DNA from: Verrucomicrobiota bacterium
GTDB lineage: Bacteria > Verrucomicrobiota > Verrucomicrobiia > Opitutales > Opitutaceae
Assembly (NCBI GenBank): GCA_019136515.1
Contig: JAGVUB010000159.1
Span: 1 to 38,063 of the forward strand
Reading direction: 5' to 3'
DNA length: 38,063 nt
A program made the position numbers and the translations under genes. Under the pieces are notes generated by a model that made no database searches, had not been told where the DNA came from, and saw only the letters and a list, made by a program, of their open reading frames with translations. This document shows, one piece after another, positions 1 through 9,383 of the stretch. Numbering within the stretch: the stretch's first letter is position 1; each line of letters starts with the position of its first letter.

Positions 1-2
1 AG

Positions 3-350
3 TTCGGCCTCAAGGGCCTGTGCTGCCGCGCGTTCTGGGCCACCGAGGCGGCGTGCCACTTGGCCATCTGCGCCTACAACCTGTGCGTGGGGCTGCAGCG
101 ACGTCTGGGCACCCGGCAACGCGCCGAACTCCACAGCCTGCGCCGGCGCCTGTTCGGCTGCGCGGCGGTCTTCAGCCGCGCCCAAGGCCAGGCCACCCTC
201 AAACTCGCTGTCACCGGCAAGCGAGCACGCCAGTGGTGGCTCGCTGTGCTCCAACGCTTTGCCGATGCTGATCCCGACTGCGATGCAGTTGGCGGACTCT
301 CCGCCAGATCCGCGCTCTTTTCCTTCAAGCCGCCGATCTCAACTGCATGA
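3..350 (+). CDS. IS1380-like transposase, C-terminal part (cut by window edge)
   Basis: The frame is open from the first base and ends at TGA 348-350, giving about 115 residues of a C-terminus. The visible pattern is that of the tail of IS1380-family (DDE group 1) transposases: a conserved aromatic and Glu-Ala stretch, then a YNL motif (residues about 26-28), a Leu/Arg-rich helix, and a final WW..L..F segment. The catalytic DDE residues would lie upstream of the window. The family role is cut-and-paste transposition of its own element. The inverted repeat that should end the element was not recognised downstream. The last 20 or so residues (after the RF.DADPD segment) do not look family-like, so the C-terminus may be altered. 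Family assignment rests on pattern recall only. Confidence 0.6.
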   Translation, partial: FGLKGLCCRAFWATEAACHLAICAYNLCVGLQRRLGTRQRAELHSLRRRLFGCAAVFSRAQGQATLKLAVTGKRARQWWLAVLQRFADADPDCDAVGGLSARSALFSFKPPISTA

Positions 351-386
351 GTCCGGCTAAGTATGCCGCGTGGGCGTGTGTGGTGC

Positions 387-473
387 ATCTGCGAGCTGAT
401 CGCCTCCCCGCAGAAGCAGAAGGGCCAGTACCTGATGGCGCCGATGCTCGTCGAGTTTCGAGGCATCGGCTGA
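387..473 (+). pseudogene. Remnant resembling the aspS C-terminus
   Basis: Bases 387-440 match the aspS segment 5024-5077 of this same window at 45 of 54 positions by hand alignment without gaps. The translations are ICELIASPQKQKGQYLM here and IRDVIAFPKTQKGQCLM in intact AspRS, the segment just after motif 3. Similarity stops on both sides, and the frame ends at TGA 471-473. There is no start codon or class II catalytic core, so this cannot be a functional synthetase. It lies 36 bases after the transposase stop, which suggests a decayed duplication associated with the insertion element. Chance similarity is possible but unlikely over 18 codons in the correct frame. Confidence 0.5.
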
Positions 474-516
474 TCGGCGGGGGTGCGGCGGCCGGCCGGT
501 ATCGGAGAATCGGAAG

Positions 517-554
517 CAAAACGGCCGGTGGCGCCTGGGGCGCGCACCGGCCGT
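517..554 (-). terminator. Rho-independent terminator of the trpB-type gene
   Basis: On the minus strand ACGGCCGGTG and CACCGGCCGT form a perfect 10-bp stem (521-530 with 545-554). Part of the loop can add further GC pairs. The stem is followed directly by a run of four T (complement of 518-521). It lies 34 bases beyond the stop of the TrpB2 gene. Confidence 0.75.
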
Positions 555-587
555 CGTCGGGTTTGCGGGGGAAGGGGTGCCGCGGGC

Positions 588-1952
588 TCAGTTGCCGGGG
601 ACCTTGGGCAGTTCGGCGAGCGCCTCGTCGACTTCCTCGTGGCTGTACTCGTGGTCGACGAGCTTGCCGGCGCGGTAGTCCTGGTAGGCGGGCATGTCGA
701 AATAGCCGTGGCCGGAGAGGTTGAAGAGGATCGTCTCGGCCTTGTTCTCCCGCTTGCAGCGGAGGGCCTCGTCGATGGCGCCCTTGATGGCGTGCGAGCT
801 TTCCGGCGCGGGGAGGAGGCCTTCGGTCTGGGCGAAGGTCATCGCGGCCTCGAAGCAGCCGAGCTGCGGGTAGGCGCGGGCCTCGATCTGGCCGAGGGCC
901 ATGAGGTGCGAGACGATCGGGGACATGCCGTGGTAGCGCAGGCCGCCGGCGTGGATGCCCTCGGGCACGAAGGTGTTGCCGAGGGTGTACATCTTCATGA
1001 GCGGGGTGAGGTGGGCGGTGTCGCCGAAGTCGTAGGTGAACTTGCCCTTGGTGAGCGAGGGACAGGAGGCCGGCTCGACGGCGAGCACGCGGGTGTTGCG
1101 TTCGCCGCGCAGCTTCTTGCCGAGGAAGGGGAAGGCGAGGCCGGCGAAGTTGCTGCCGCCGCCCGCGCAGGCGATGACGACATCGGGATAGTCGCCGGCG
1201 GCCTCGAGCTGCTTGAGCGCCTCCAGGCCGATGACGGTCTGATGGAGGGCGACGTGGTTGAGGACGGAGCCGAGGGCGTACTTGGCGTGCGGATCCTGGG
1301 CGGCGACCTCGACGGCCTCGGCGATGGCCATGCCGAGCGAGCCGGTGCTGTCGGGGTGCTTGGCGAGGACGGCGCGGCCGGCCGCGGTGGTGTTGGAGGG
1401 GCTGGCGATCACCTTGCCGCCCCAGGTCTCCATCAGCGCGCGACGGTAGGGCTTCTGGTGGTAGCTGACCTTCACCATGTAGATGAGGACCTCGATGCCG
1501 AAGAACGTGCCGGCGAGGGCGAGGGAGGAGCCCCACTGGCCGGCGCCGGTCTCGGTGATGATGCGCTTCACGCCCTCGCGCTTGTTGTAGTAGGCCTGCG
1601 GGATGGCGGAGTTGGGCTTGTGGGAACCGGCGGGGGAGACGCCCTCGTTCTTGAAGTAGATCTTGGCCGGGGTGCCGAGGAACTGCTCAAGGCGGCGGGC
1701 GCGGTGCAGCGGGGTGCAGCGCCACTGGCGGTAGATGTCGCGCACCGGCTCCGGAATCTGGATCCAGCGGTCGGTGGAGACCTCCTGCTCGATGACGGCC
1801 ATCGGGAAGATGGGGGCGAGGTCCTGCGGGCCGATGGGCTTCATCGTGCCGGGGTGGATGACCGGCGGGAGCGGCATGGGCAGATCGGCCGCGATGTTGT
1901 ACCAGGCGGTCGGGATCTCGGTTTCGGGAAGCAGGTATTTGACGTTGTCCAT
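588..1952 (-). CDS. trpB: TrpB2-type tryptophan synthase beta chain
   Basis: A 454-residue PLP enzyme of fold type II that condenses indole with serine to give tryptophan. The N-terminus with KYLLPETEIPTAWYNI and the longer chain (about 450 against about 400 residues) are typical of the TrpB2 subgroup rather than the canonical TrpB partner of TrpA. The PLP lysine is K112 in GSHKPN. TETGAGQWG (133-141) and the phosphate loop GGGSN (264-268) are intact. The ATG at 1952 fits the conserved family start, though no clear Shine-Dalgarno precedes it. No trpA or other trp gene adjoins it, as is common for TrpB2, which is proposed to act as an indole salvage enzyme. The upstream ATP-grasp gene is divergent. 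A strong terminator follows. Confidence 0.93.
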   Translation of the reverse strand: MDNVKYLLPETEIPTAWYNIAADLPMPLPPVIHPGTMKPIGPQDLAPIFPMAVIEQEVSTDRWIQIPEPVRDIYRQWRCTPLHRARRLEQFLGTPAKIYFKNEGVSPAGSHKPNSAIPQAYYNKREGVKRIITETGAGQWGSSLALAGTFFGIEVLIYMVKVSYHQKPYRRALMETWGGKVIASPSNTTAAGRAVLAKHPDSTGSLGMAIAEAVEVAAQDPHAKYALGSVLNHVALHQTVIGLEALKQLEAAGDYPDVVIACAGGGSNFAGLAFPFLGKKLRGERNTRVLAVEPASCPSLTKGKFTYDFGDTAHLTPLMKMYTLGNTFVPEGIHAGGLRYHGMSPIVSHLMALGQIEARAYPQLGCFEAAMTFAQTEGLLPAPESSHAIKGAIDEALRCKRENKAETILFNLSGHGYFDMPAYQDYRAGKLVDHEYSHEEVDEALAELPKVPGN

Positions 1953-2132
1953 GAAGGTTGCGGGGACGAAGGGGCGCGGGCCGGCGGGGTGTCGGGGCGC
2001 GCGGAAAGGGTTTGGAAGGGGCCAAGCAGAGCGCGCCGCGGGCGGCAGGGAAAGCGCAATTTCTGGCGGCGCGCGGCGGGGATCCGGGCCGGCAACTTGT
2101 GTGGGAGGCTGTTTCAGCCAATCTTCGGGGCG

Positions 2133-3266
2133 ATGACGCAGAAGCCCCGCAGGGCGGTCCTGGTCCTCGACGGCGATTCCCCGAATGCGCTCAACGTGGC
2201 GCGCGCCCTGGGGCTGGCCGGGGCTTGGCGGGTCCATGTCCTGCGCCCGGGAGCGGTCTGGCGGGCGCGCATCGATTGGAGCCGGCACGTCGCCTCCCAC
2301 CGGATCGCGCGGAGCGGTGTCGCTACTCCTGGATACATCGAGGAGGTGGTGCGGGCGGCTGAGCGGGTGGGGGCGGAGGTCATCTTCCCGCTGAGCGAAG
2401 GGACGGCGTTGCGGTGCCTGGAAGCGCGCGAGCGGCTCGAACACGTGGCCCGGCTGATCCCGCTCGCGGCGCCGGACCGGTTCCGGTGCGCCATCGACAA
2501 AGGCTCCTTCAGCGAATTTCTCAGCGCCCACGGGTTGCCCCAGCCCCGCACCGTCGTCCACCGGAGCGGGGCGGCGTTGCCCCCGATCCCGCCGGACTTC
2601 GCGTTTCCGGCGATCATGAAGCCGGCGCGGGGCGAATACGGGCGGGGAATCACGAGGTCCGAGACACGGGCGGAACTGGATCGCGCGCTGCGGGGCTTGG
2701 GGGCGGATGCCAGCTTCGTAGTCCAGGAGTTCGTGGAAGGAACCGATTTCGACTGCTCGATCGTCGCCCGGGATGGAAGGTTGCTCGCTTGGACGATGCA
2801 GGAGGAGACGATGCCGGATGGGCGGGCCTTTGCGCCGGCGGCGGTCACCCGGTTCGTGGAGGACGGACCGACGTTGGCGATGATCGAGCGGCTCGTGGCT
2901 GCGCTCGAGTGGTCGGGCTTGGCGCACATCGACATGCGGCGCAGTCGCCGGACCGGCGAGGTGTTGCTGCTGGAGGTCAACGCCCGCCCGTGGGGCAGCC
3001 TCCTGGGCTCGGTCGAGGCCGGGGTGAACTTCCCCGACCTGGCCTGCCGGGCGGCGTTGGGGCTGGCGTTGCCGGAGGTGCGGCGGCGGGCGGTGGACTT
3101 CCACAAGCATGGATGGAGCGTCCAGGGCCTGCGGGCGTGGCTGCGGCGGAACCCCGGAGACGGTCCGCCCCGGGCGTCCCAGTTCGCCCACTGCCTCGGC
3201 GACCCGGTGCCGGAGGTGCTGACCTGGGCTTTCGACCGGTTGCGGGGCAAACGCCGACCAGCCTAG
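2133..3266 (+). CDS. ATP-grasp domain protein (carboxylate-amine ligase type)
   Basis: A 377-residue protein of the CarB/PylC-like ATP-grasp group. An N-terminal Rossmann-like segment (about 8-100, starting RAVLVLDGDSPNALNVARAL) precedes the ATP-grasp fold. FPAIMKPARGEYGRGI (about 155-172) is the nucleotide-binding lysine and glycine loop, VVQEFVEG is the adenine-side strand, and LLLEVNARPWGS near 285-296 carries the Glu and Asn that bind Mg2+. Such enzymes join a carboxylate to an amine through an acyl phosphate. The substrate cannot be read from sequence. Some relatives sit in cell-surface polymer loci, but this gene is alone between trpB (divergent) and aspS. The ATG at 2133 has a GGGG stretch 5-8 bases upstream; the frame is open far upstream, so the start is chosen by homology and this site. 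Confidence 0.82.
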   Translation: MTQKPRRAVLVLDGDSPNALNVARALGLAGAWRVHVLRPGAVWRARIDWSRHVASHRIARSGVATPGYIEEVVRAAERVGAEVIFPLSEGTALRCLEARERLEHVARLIPLAAPDRFRCAIDKGSFSEFLSAHGLPQPRTVVHRSGAALPPIPPDFAFPAIMKPARGEYGRGITRSETRAELDRALRGLGADASFVVQEFVEGTDFDCSIVARDGRLLAWTMQEETMPDGRAFAPAAVTRFVEDGPTLAMIERLVAALEWSGLAHIDMRRSRRTGEVLLLEVNARPWGSLLGSVEAGVNFPDLACRAALGLALPEVRRRAVDFHKHGWSVQGLRAWLRRNPGDGPPRASQFAHCLGDPVPEVLTWAFDRLRGKRRPA

Positions 3267-3358
3267 CCGCCGGCGAGCGTCTCCGCGGCGCTCCTTCCCA
3301 GATTGGGATTGCCCAGCGCCGGAGCCGCCCGTTTCGTGACCCCTCCTTGTCCTTAACC

Positions 3359-5152
<1,794 letters not shown>

Positions 5153-5171
5153 GCCAGGATAACGGTTTCGC

Positions 5172-5203
5172 AAAAAGCCCGGCTCGGAAGAACCGGGCTT
5201 TTT
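5172..5203. terminator. Bidirectional terminator downstream of aspS
   Basis: AAAAAGCCCGG (5172-5182) and CCGGGCTTTTT (5193-5203) form a perfect stem with an A run on one side and a T run on the other. It can end aspS on the plus strand and the convergent gene ending at 5245 on the minus strand. Confidence 0.9.
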
Positions 5204-5226
5204 CATGTCACGGGCGGCCAATCTGT

Positions 5227-5248
5227 CGGGCGACACGCCCGCGGCTAC
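5227..5248 (-). repeat. REP-like palindrome with GTAG foot (copy 1)
   Basis: On the minus strand GTAG (5248-5245) is followed by CCG and then CGGGCG-TGT-CGCCCG. The TAG of the foot is the stop codon of the membrane protein gene ending at 5245, so this element has defined that gene's C-terminus. Same foot as the copies at 10507, 29200, 29240, 34707 and 34771. Confidence 0.5.
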
Positions 5249-7422
5249 TGCGGGGCGCAGACGAGGTTCTCGACCATGAAACCAATCTGGCGGGAGTCGC
5301 GACCGAGGCGACGGAGCCGACCAGGGTATTCGAAGGTCAACCGTTGCAGACCGGGCTCAAGCCGGAGTGGCACGCGGCAGTCGAGGCGCCGGCCGCCAAG
5401 CAGGTCGACGTGGCCGATCTCGCGGCTGTCGGCCCGGATGACGAGGCGGGCGTCGCCGGCGCTGTTGGCGGTGAAGCGCAGCTCGGCGTCCGTGGCGGGG
5501 CCGCGCCAGTCGAGACCGAGCGTGGCGGTGCGCCGCGCCCAGCGCCACACGCGCCCGGGGGCGCGCTCGGCGGGAGACCAGTTGCCGCAGTCGAGCATCC
5601 AAGGGCTGGCGTCGGATGGATTCGCGGCGAAGGGATCCCAGAGGGGCAGAATGCGGGCGTCGCCGAGGTTCGGAGCCAAGGCGGGTGTGCGCGGCTGGAG
5701 ACGGAAGACGGCGATCTCGTCGGCGCGCGCGGTGGGGATCTCGGTCAGACCGAACGCGCGGAGCTGGGCGAGGAGGGCGTCGGCGTTGTCGGCGTAGCCG
5801 CGGCGATCGACCCAGAGTACGCCGAAGCCGGTATCCTGGAGGCGGGCGACCATCTCGGGTGCGGCGAGGCGGGCAGTGGCGGCGGTCCAGTTGGTTGCGG
5901 CCGGCCCCCGGAGCCCGCCGTAGGAGAAGCGCAACGTGTCGGAGACGAGGTAGGGCCGGAAGTGTTCGTAGTCGGCCAGGCGAGCGGTGCGGCCGGCCTC
6001 GGGGAAGGGGACGAAGGGCAGCTGGAAGACGGCGGCGTCTCGCCCGGCAGTCTGCTCAATGGCGGCGACGGTGGCGCGGTCGGCGGCGAGCTTCACGGCG
6101 GCCGCGGCGCGGGCGCTCTCGTAACCGTACCACGGAGTCTGTTCGAACCAGCCGGCGACGCTGATGGTGGCGGCGAGGCAGAGGGCGATCCAGCGCGGGC
6201 GCGAGCGGGTGGCGCGGTGCAGGGCACCGAAGAGGAAGAACAGCGCCCAGAGCGAGAAGAAGACGCCGATGCGGTTGCTGGCGCGGAACCAGTCGATGCC
6301 GGCCAAGGCGAGCGCGGCGGTGCCGCCGCCGACGGTGGCGAGGAGTCCGCACCAGAGCGCCGCGAGCGCGGCCTCGGGCACGCGGCGGGTCGGCGAGGGG
6401 CGCGCGGCGCGGCGGAGCGCGACGAGCGCGAGGAGCGCGAGACCGGCGAGGCCGACGAGGCCGATGTAGTTGTAGAACGGCTCGCCCTTGAGCGCGGTGT
6501 CGGAGGCGTAGATGCGGCCGAGGTCGCGGAGCAGGTGGCTGCGGTGATCCTCGGGCGGGATGACGAGATCGAGCGGCTTGAGCGCGTAGAGCTCGGCGCC
6601 GGTGTAGCCGCGGTCGAACTGTTCGGTGCCGCCAGTGCCGGAGAGTTTGGCGGCGAAGAACGCCCAATGGGCGACGACGACCGAGACGCCCATCGCGGCG
6701 ACGAGCAGGCCAAGCGGGGCGAGGCGGTGCCACGGGGCGCGGCGGAGGCGGTTGAGGACGAAGGCGCCGGCGATCACGCAGCCGGCGAAGAAGACGAAGT
6801 ACGGGTTGCCCCAGCCGAGCCAGACGCCGAGCGCGGCCGCGAGCAGGAGCACGCGGCGCCGGTCTCCGCCGACGACCGGCGCCGGGCGGGCGGCGGAGGC
6901 GCAGAGCAGGAGCAGCGGCGGGAGCGTCCACGTCTGCGCGAAGCTGAGGGTGACGAGCCAGCGCAGGTGGTAGTTGGAGAAGGCGAAGAGCAGCGCGGCA
7001 CAGGCGGCCCACTCCGGGCGCCAGCGCAGGTGGCGTGCACAGAGGTAGAAGGAGAGCGCGGCGGCGGCGATGAGCGCGCAGCCGAGCAGGTTGACCGCGG
7101 CGAACGGCCCGACGGCGCGGCCGAGCAGGCCGGCGAGCGCGAAGGTGGGTCCGTCGCTGATCGGGTAGCCGCCCCAGTCGGCGCCGAAGGGCGCGGCCAG
7201 CCGCGCCAGCTCGTCGTAGCCAAACAACGGTTGCAGCGGGTCGTCGATGCTCGCGCGCACCCGGGCGAAGATCTCGGCGGGGTCGCCCTCGTAGCCCTCG
7301 GGCGTGCGCCAGGCGTCGGTGCTCCAACGTTCGGTGTAGCCGATCCAGAGCAACGCCGCGGCGACGGCGACAAGCAGGGGAATGGCGAGGCGGGAGAGGA
7401 AAGGATGGGACGGCGGGCGCAT
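5245..7422 (-). CDS. Large polytopic membrane protein, GT-C/YfhO-like
   Basis: A 725-residue inner-membrane protein with about ten to twelve hydrophobic helices in the first 420 residues and a soluble C-terminal half. The first helix is at residues 9-28. The next loop holds acidic and aromatic residues and GGYPISDGPTFALAGLLG, the layout of GT-C glycosyltransferases and YfhO-like proteins, which use polyprenyl-linked sugars on the outer face. The C-terminal part (about 580-725) is beta-rich and may bind carbohydrate. No decisive catalytic motif was identified, so an enzymatic role is an inference from topology and neighbours (methyltransferase, sugar epimerase, aminotransferase, glycosyltransferase). 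The ATG at 7422 is chosen because it directly precedes the first membrane helix; the open frame extends further upstream into the methyltransferase gene. The stop codon lies in a REP-like repeat. Confidence 0.72.
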   Translation of the reverse strand: MRPPSHPFLSRLAIPLLVAVAAALLWIGYTERWSTDAWRTPEGYEGDPAEIFARVRASIDDPLQPLFGYDELARLAAPFGADWGGYPISDGPTFALAGLLGRAVGPFAAVNLLGCALIAAAALSFYLCARHLRWRPEWAACAALLFAFSNYHLRWLVTLSFAQTWTLPPLLLLCASAARPAPVVGGDRRRVLLLAAALGVWLGWGNPYFVFFAGCVIAGAFVLNRLRRAPWHRLAPLGLLVAAMGVSVVVAHWAFFAAKLSGTGGTEQFDRGYTGAELYALKPLDLVIPPEDHRSHLLRDLGRIYASDTALKGEPFYNYIGLVGLAGLALLALVALRRAARPSPTRRVPEAALAALWCGLLATVGGGTAALALAGIDWFRASNRIGVFFSLWALFFLFGALHRATRSRPRWIALCLAATISVAGWFEQTPWYGYESARAAAAVKLAADRATVAAIEQTAGRDAAVFQLPFVPFPEAGRTARLADYEHFRPYLVSDTLRFSYGGLRGPAATNWTAATARLAAPEMVARLQDTGFGVLWVDRRGYADNADALLAQLRAFGLTEIPTARADEIAVFRLQPRTPALAPNLGDARILPLWDPFAANPSDASPWMLDCGNWSPAERAPGRVWRWARRTATLGLDWRGPATDAELRFTANSAGDARLVIRADSREIGHVDLLGGRRLDCRVPLRLEPGLQRLTFEYPGRLRRLGRDSRQIGFMVENLVCAPQ

Positions 7423-7489
7423 GCCTCGTGGGGACGGATGCCAAGAAGCGGCGGCCGGCCCGGCGGCGGCAAGACCTAACTGGGGCAGA

Positions 7490-8221
7490 TCAGCGGCGGC
7501 GGCCGGCGACAAACACCGAGCTGCCGAACGGCGAGGCCAGGCCGCAGCGTTGCCACGTGAACTCGGCCCAGGCCAGGGCACCGAACAGCGCCTCGACCGG
7601 GGTGGAGTAGTGGCGCACGTCGCTGGTCGGCTGGGCGGGGCGGAGGAGCCGGCGGCGCGCCCAGATGAGCGGAAGCGGCAGGCAGTTTGCGTAGCTGGCG
7701 AAGACGATCTCCAGCCCGGCGTCACGGAAAAGTCCCGCCAGCTCGGGCCGGGTGTAACGGTGTTTCGTCTCGCAGGTGTCGTCGTGGTAGGACCACAGCG
7801 CCTGGTAGGCGGGGACGTTGACGAGCACGACCCCGCCGGGACGCACGCAGCGGGCGAACTCGCGCAGGGCCCGGGCGCCGTCCTCGACCTGGCAGACGAC
7901 ATCGGCCGAGACCACGGCCTCGAAGGCGGCGTCGGCGAAAGGCAACTCCGTGACCGACCCCTGGACGATTTCGGCGCCGGTGCGCTCGCGGGAGAGGGCG
8001 CAGGCCAGCGGCATGAAGTCCAGGCCGGTGGTCTGCCAGGCGGGGTCGATCGCGCGGATCGCCTTGATCAGGCCGCCGGTGCCGCATCCGGCATCGAGCA
8101 CGCGGGCCGGGCCGGGGGGGAGCAACCGCCGGAGCCAGTGGGTCACGCGCCGGTTGAGGGCGTGGAAGTACCACATGCGGTCCTCGACCGCGGCGAGCTT
8201 GCGGTATTCGTCCAGTTGCAT
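7490..8221 (-). CDS. Class I SAM-dependent methyltransferase
   Basis: A 243-residue Rossmann methyltransferase. Motif I is VLDAGCGTGGLIKAI (about 41-55). The acidic end of the second strand lies in TGLDFMPL. LPFADAAFEAVVSADVV is motif II/III, and RPGGVVLVNVPAY lies around 128-140. The family transfers a methyl group from S-adenosylmethionine to small molecules, lipids or sugars. The order of elements resembles UbiE/Methyltransf_11 members found in polysaccharide loci. It precedes the membrane protein gene by 67 bases on the same strand, so the two may be co-transcribed. The UPF0104 gene is divergent. The substrate is unknown; the cluster context favours a surface-glycan or lipid-carrier substrate. 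Confidence 0.85.
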   Translation of the reverse strand: MQLDEYRKLAAVEDRMWYFHALNRRVTHWLRRLLPPGPARVLDAGCGTGGLIKAIRAIDPAWQTTGLDFMPLACALSRERTGAEIVQGSVTELPFADAAFEAVVSADVVCQVEDGARALREFARCVRPGGVVLVNVPAYQALWSYHDDTCETKHRYTRPELAGLFRDAGLEIVFASYANCLPLPLIWARRRLLRPAQPTSDVRHYSTPVEALFGALAWAEFTWQRCGLASPFGSSVFVAGRRR

Positions 8222-8331
8222 GCGACAAGTGGGAGCACACGCGCGCCGCGCATGCGATGGAAAACTCCGGACGACGGGCGGTGGCCGCCGGCGCGCTTGC
8301 CACGCCGGGGCGTGCTGGCATCAGGGGACTC

Positions 8332-9324
8332 GTGCGAATCTCGAACCTTTTGCGCGGCCCGTTCGGGGCGATCCTGCGCTACGCGTTCTCGCTGGGCCTG
8401 CTCGGGTGGCTGGCGTGGCGGGTGGACTGGTCGCAGGTCGCCGGGTTGCGGGGACTGGACTGGGCGATGGCGCTGCCGGCGGTGTTGCTGGCGGGCGCCG
8501 CCTATCCGTTGCAGGCGTGGCGTTGGCAGGTGTTGCTGCGGGCGCAGGGCATCGCGCGGCCGGCGCGGTGGGTGCACGGCGTGTTTTGGATCGGGCAGTT
8601 CTACAATTCGTTTCTGCCCGGCGGGGTGGCCGGAGATGTGGTGCGGCTGAATTTCGTCTGGCAGGCCGACCCGACGCGGCGGGCGGGTGGAGTCGCGAGT
8701 CTGCTGGCCGACCGGCTGTTCGGGTTGGGGGCGTTGCTGTTGCTGGCCTCGCTGGCGCTCGGGTGGCATCTGGCCGGCGGCGGACGGGCGACGACGCTGC
8801 AACCGCTGCTGTTTGCGAGCGCGGCGGCCTGTGTGGTGATTGTCGTTGTGGGTTGGAGCCTGGTCGGCACGCGCTGGTGGGAGCCGCTGTCGGCCCGGGT
8901 GCTCGGGGCGCCGCGGGCGGCGGCGCTGCACGATGCCACAGTGGCGCTGGGAGCCCGGCGCGTGGTGATCGCGCTGGCGGCCGGGCAGAGCGTGTCGGTG
9001 TGGCTGGCGGATTTTCTCTCTCTGTGGCTTCTGGCACGGGCCGTGGGGCTGGATGCGGGGTTGCTGGAAGTGACGGTGGCCGCGGCGGCCGCCTACGTGG
9101 CGGCGGCGTTGCCGCTGAGCATTGGGGGGCACGGAGTGCGGGAGGTGTCGCTGGTGGGCGTGTTGGCGTTGCTCGGACACGGGACCGACGGGCCGGTGGC
9201 GTCGCTGGCGCTGGCGTTCTGGGCGTTGTCGGTGGCGTGGTGCTTGGTGGGCGGCGTGGCGCAGTTGCTTTCGGTGTGCACCGGCTGGCCAGTCGCGCGG
9301 TTCCGGCCGGCCGCGGCGGCCTGA
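8332..9324 (+). CDS. UPF0104/AglD-like (LPG synthase TM region) membrane protein
   Basis: About 330 residues with seven to eight membrane helices, of the lysylphosphatidylglycerol-synthase transmembrane family (YbhN/AglD). The family signature FYNSFLPGGVAGDVVR is present, followed later by the second conserved block LPLSIGGHGVREVSLV. Members are lipid flippase-like or act in isoprenoid-linked glycosylation; a catalytic function is not established for most. I chose GTG 8332 because AGGGG lies four bases upstream and the first helix follows at once. An in-frame ATG at 8257 would add 25 residues without a ribosome-binding site. The next gene (sugar epimerase) starts 59 bases later on the same strand, and the context suggests a role in the same lipid-linked sugar pathway. 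Confidence 0.83.
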   Translation: MRISNLLRGPFGAILRYAFSLGLLGWLAWRVDWSQVAGLRGLDWAMALPAVLLAGAAYPLQAWRWQVLLRAQGIARPARWVHGVFWIGQFYNSFLPGGVAGDVVRLNFVWQADPTRRAGGVASLLADRLFGLGALLLLASLALGWHLAGGGRATTLQPLLFASAAACVVIVVVGWSLVGTRWWEPLSARVLGAPRAAALHDATVALGARRVVIALAAGQSVSVWLADFLSLWLLARAVGLDAGLLEVTVAAAAAYVAAALPLSIGGHGVREVSLVGVLALLGHGTDGPVASLALAFWALSVAWCLVGGVAQLLSVCTGWPVARFRPAAAA

Positions 9325-9383
9325 GGGGCACTGAGGTGTTTCGCGGTTGAAGGCGGACCGCAGGACGCGATGCTTCGTGCATT

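Noticed and set aside
483-2132. N-terminal extension of the ATP-grasp frame to 483
   Set aside because: The extension is antisense to the TrpB2 gene and repetitive in Gly, Ala, Asp and Glu; the ATP-grasp fold begins right after ATG 2133.
1953-2132. trp leader or attenuator before the TrpB2 gene
   Set aside because: No leader peptide with Trp codons, no alternative hairpins and no T run in the 180-base divergent spacer.
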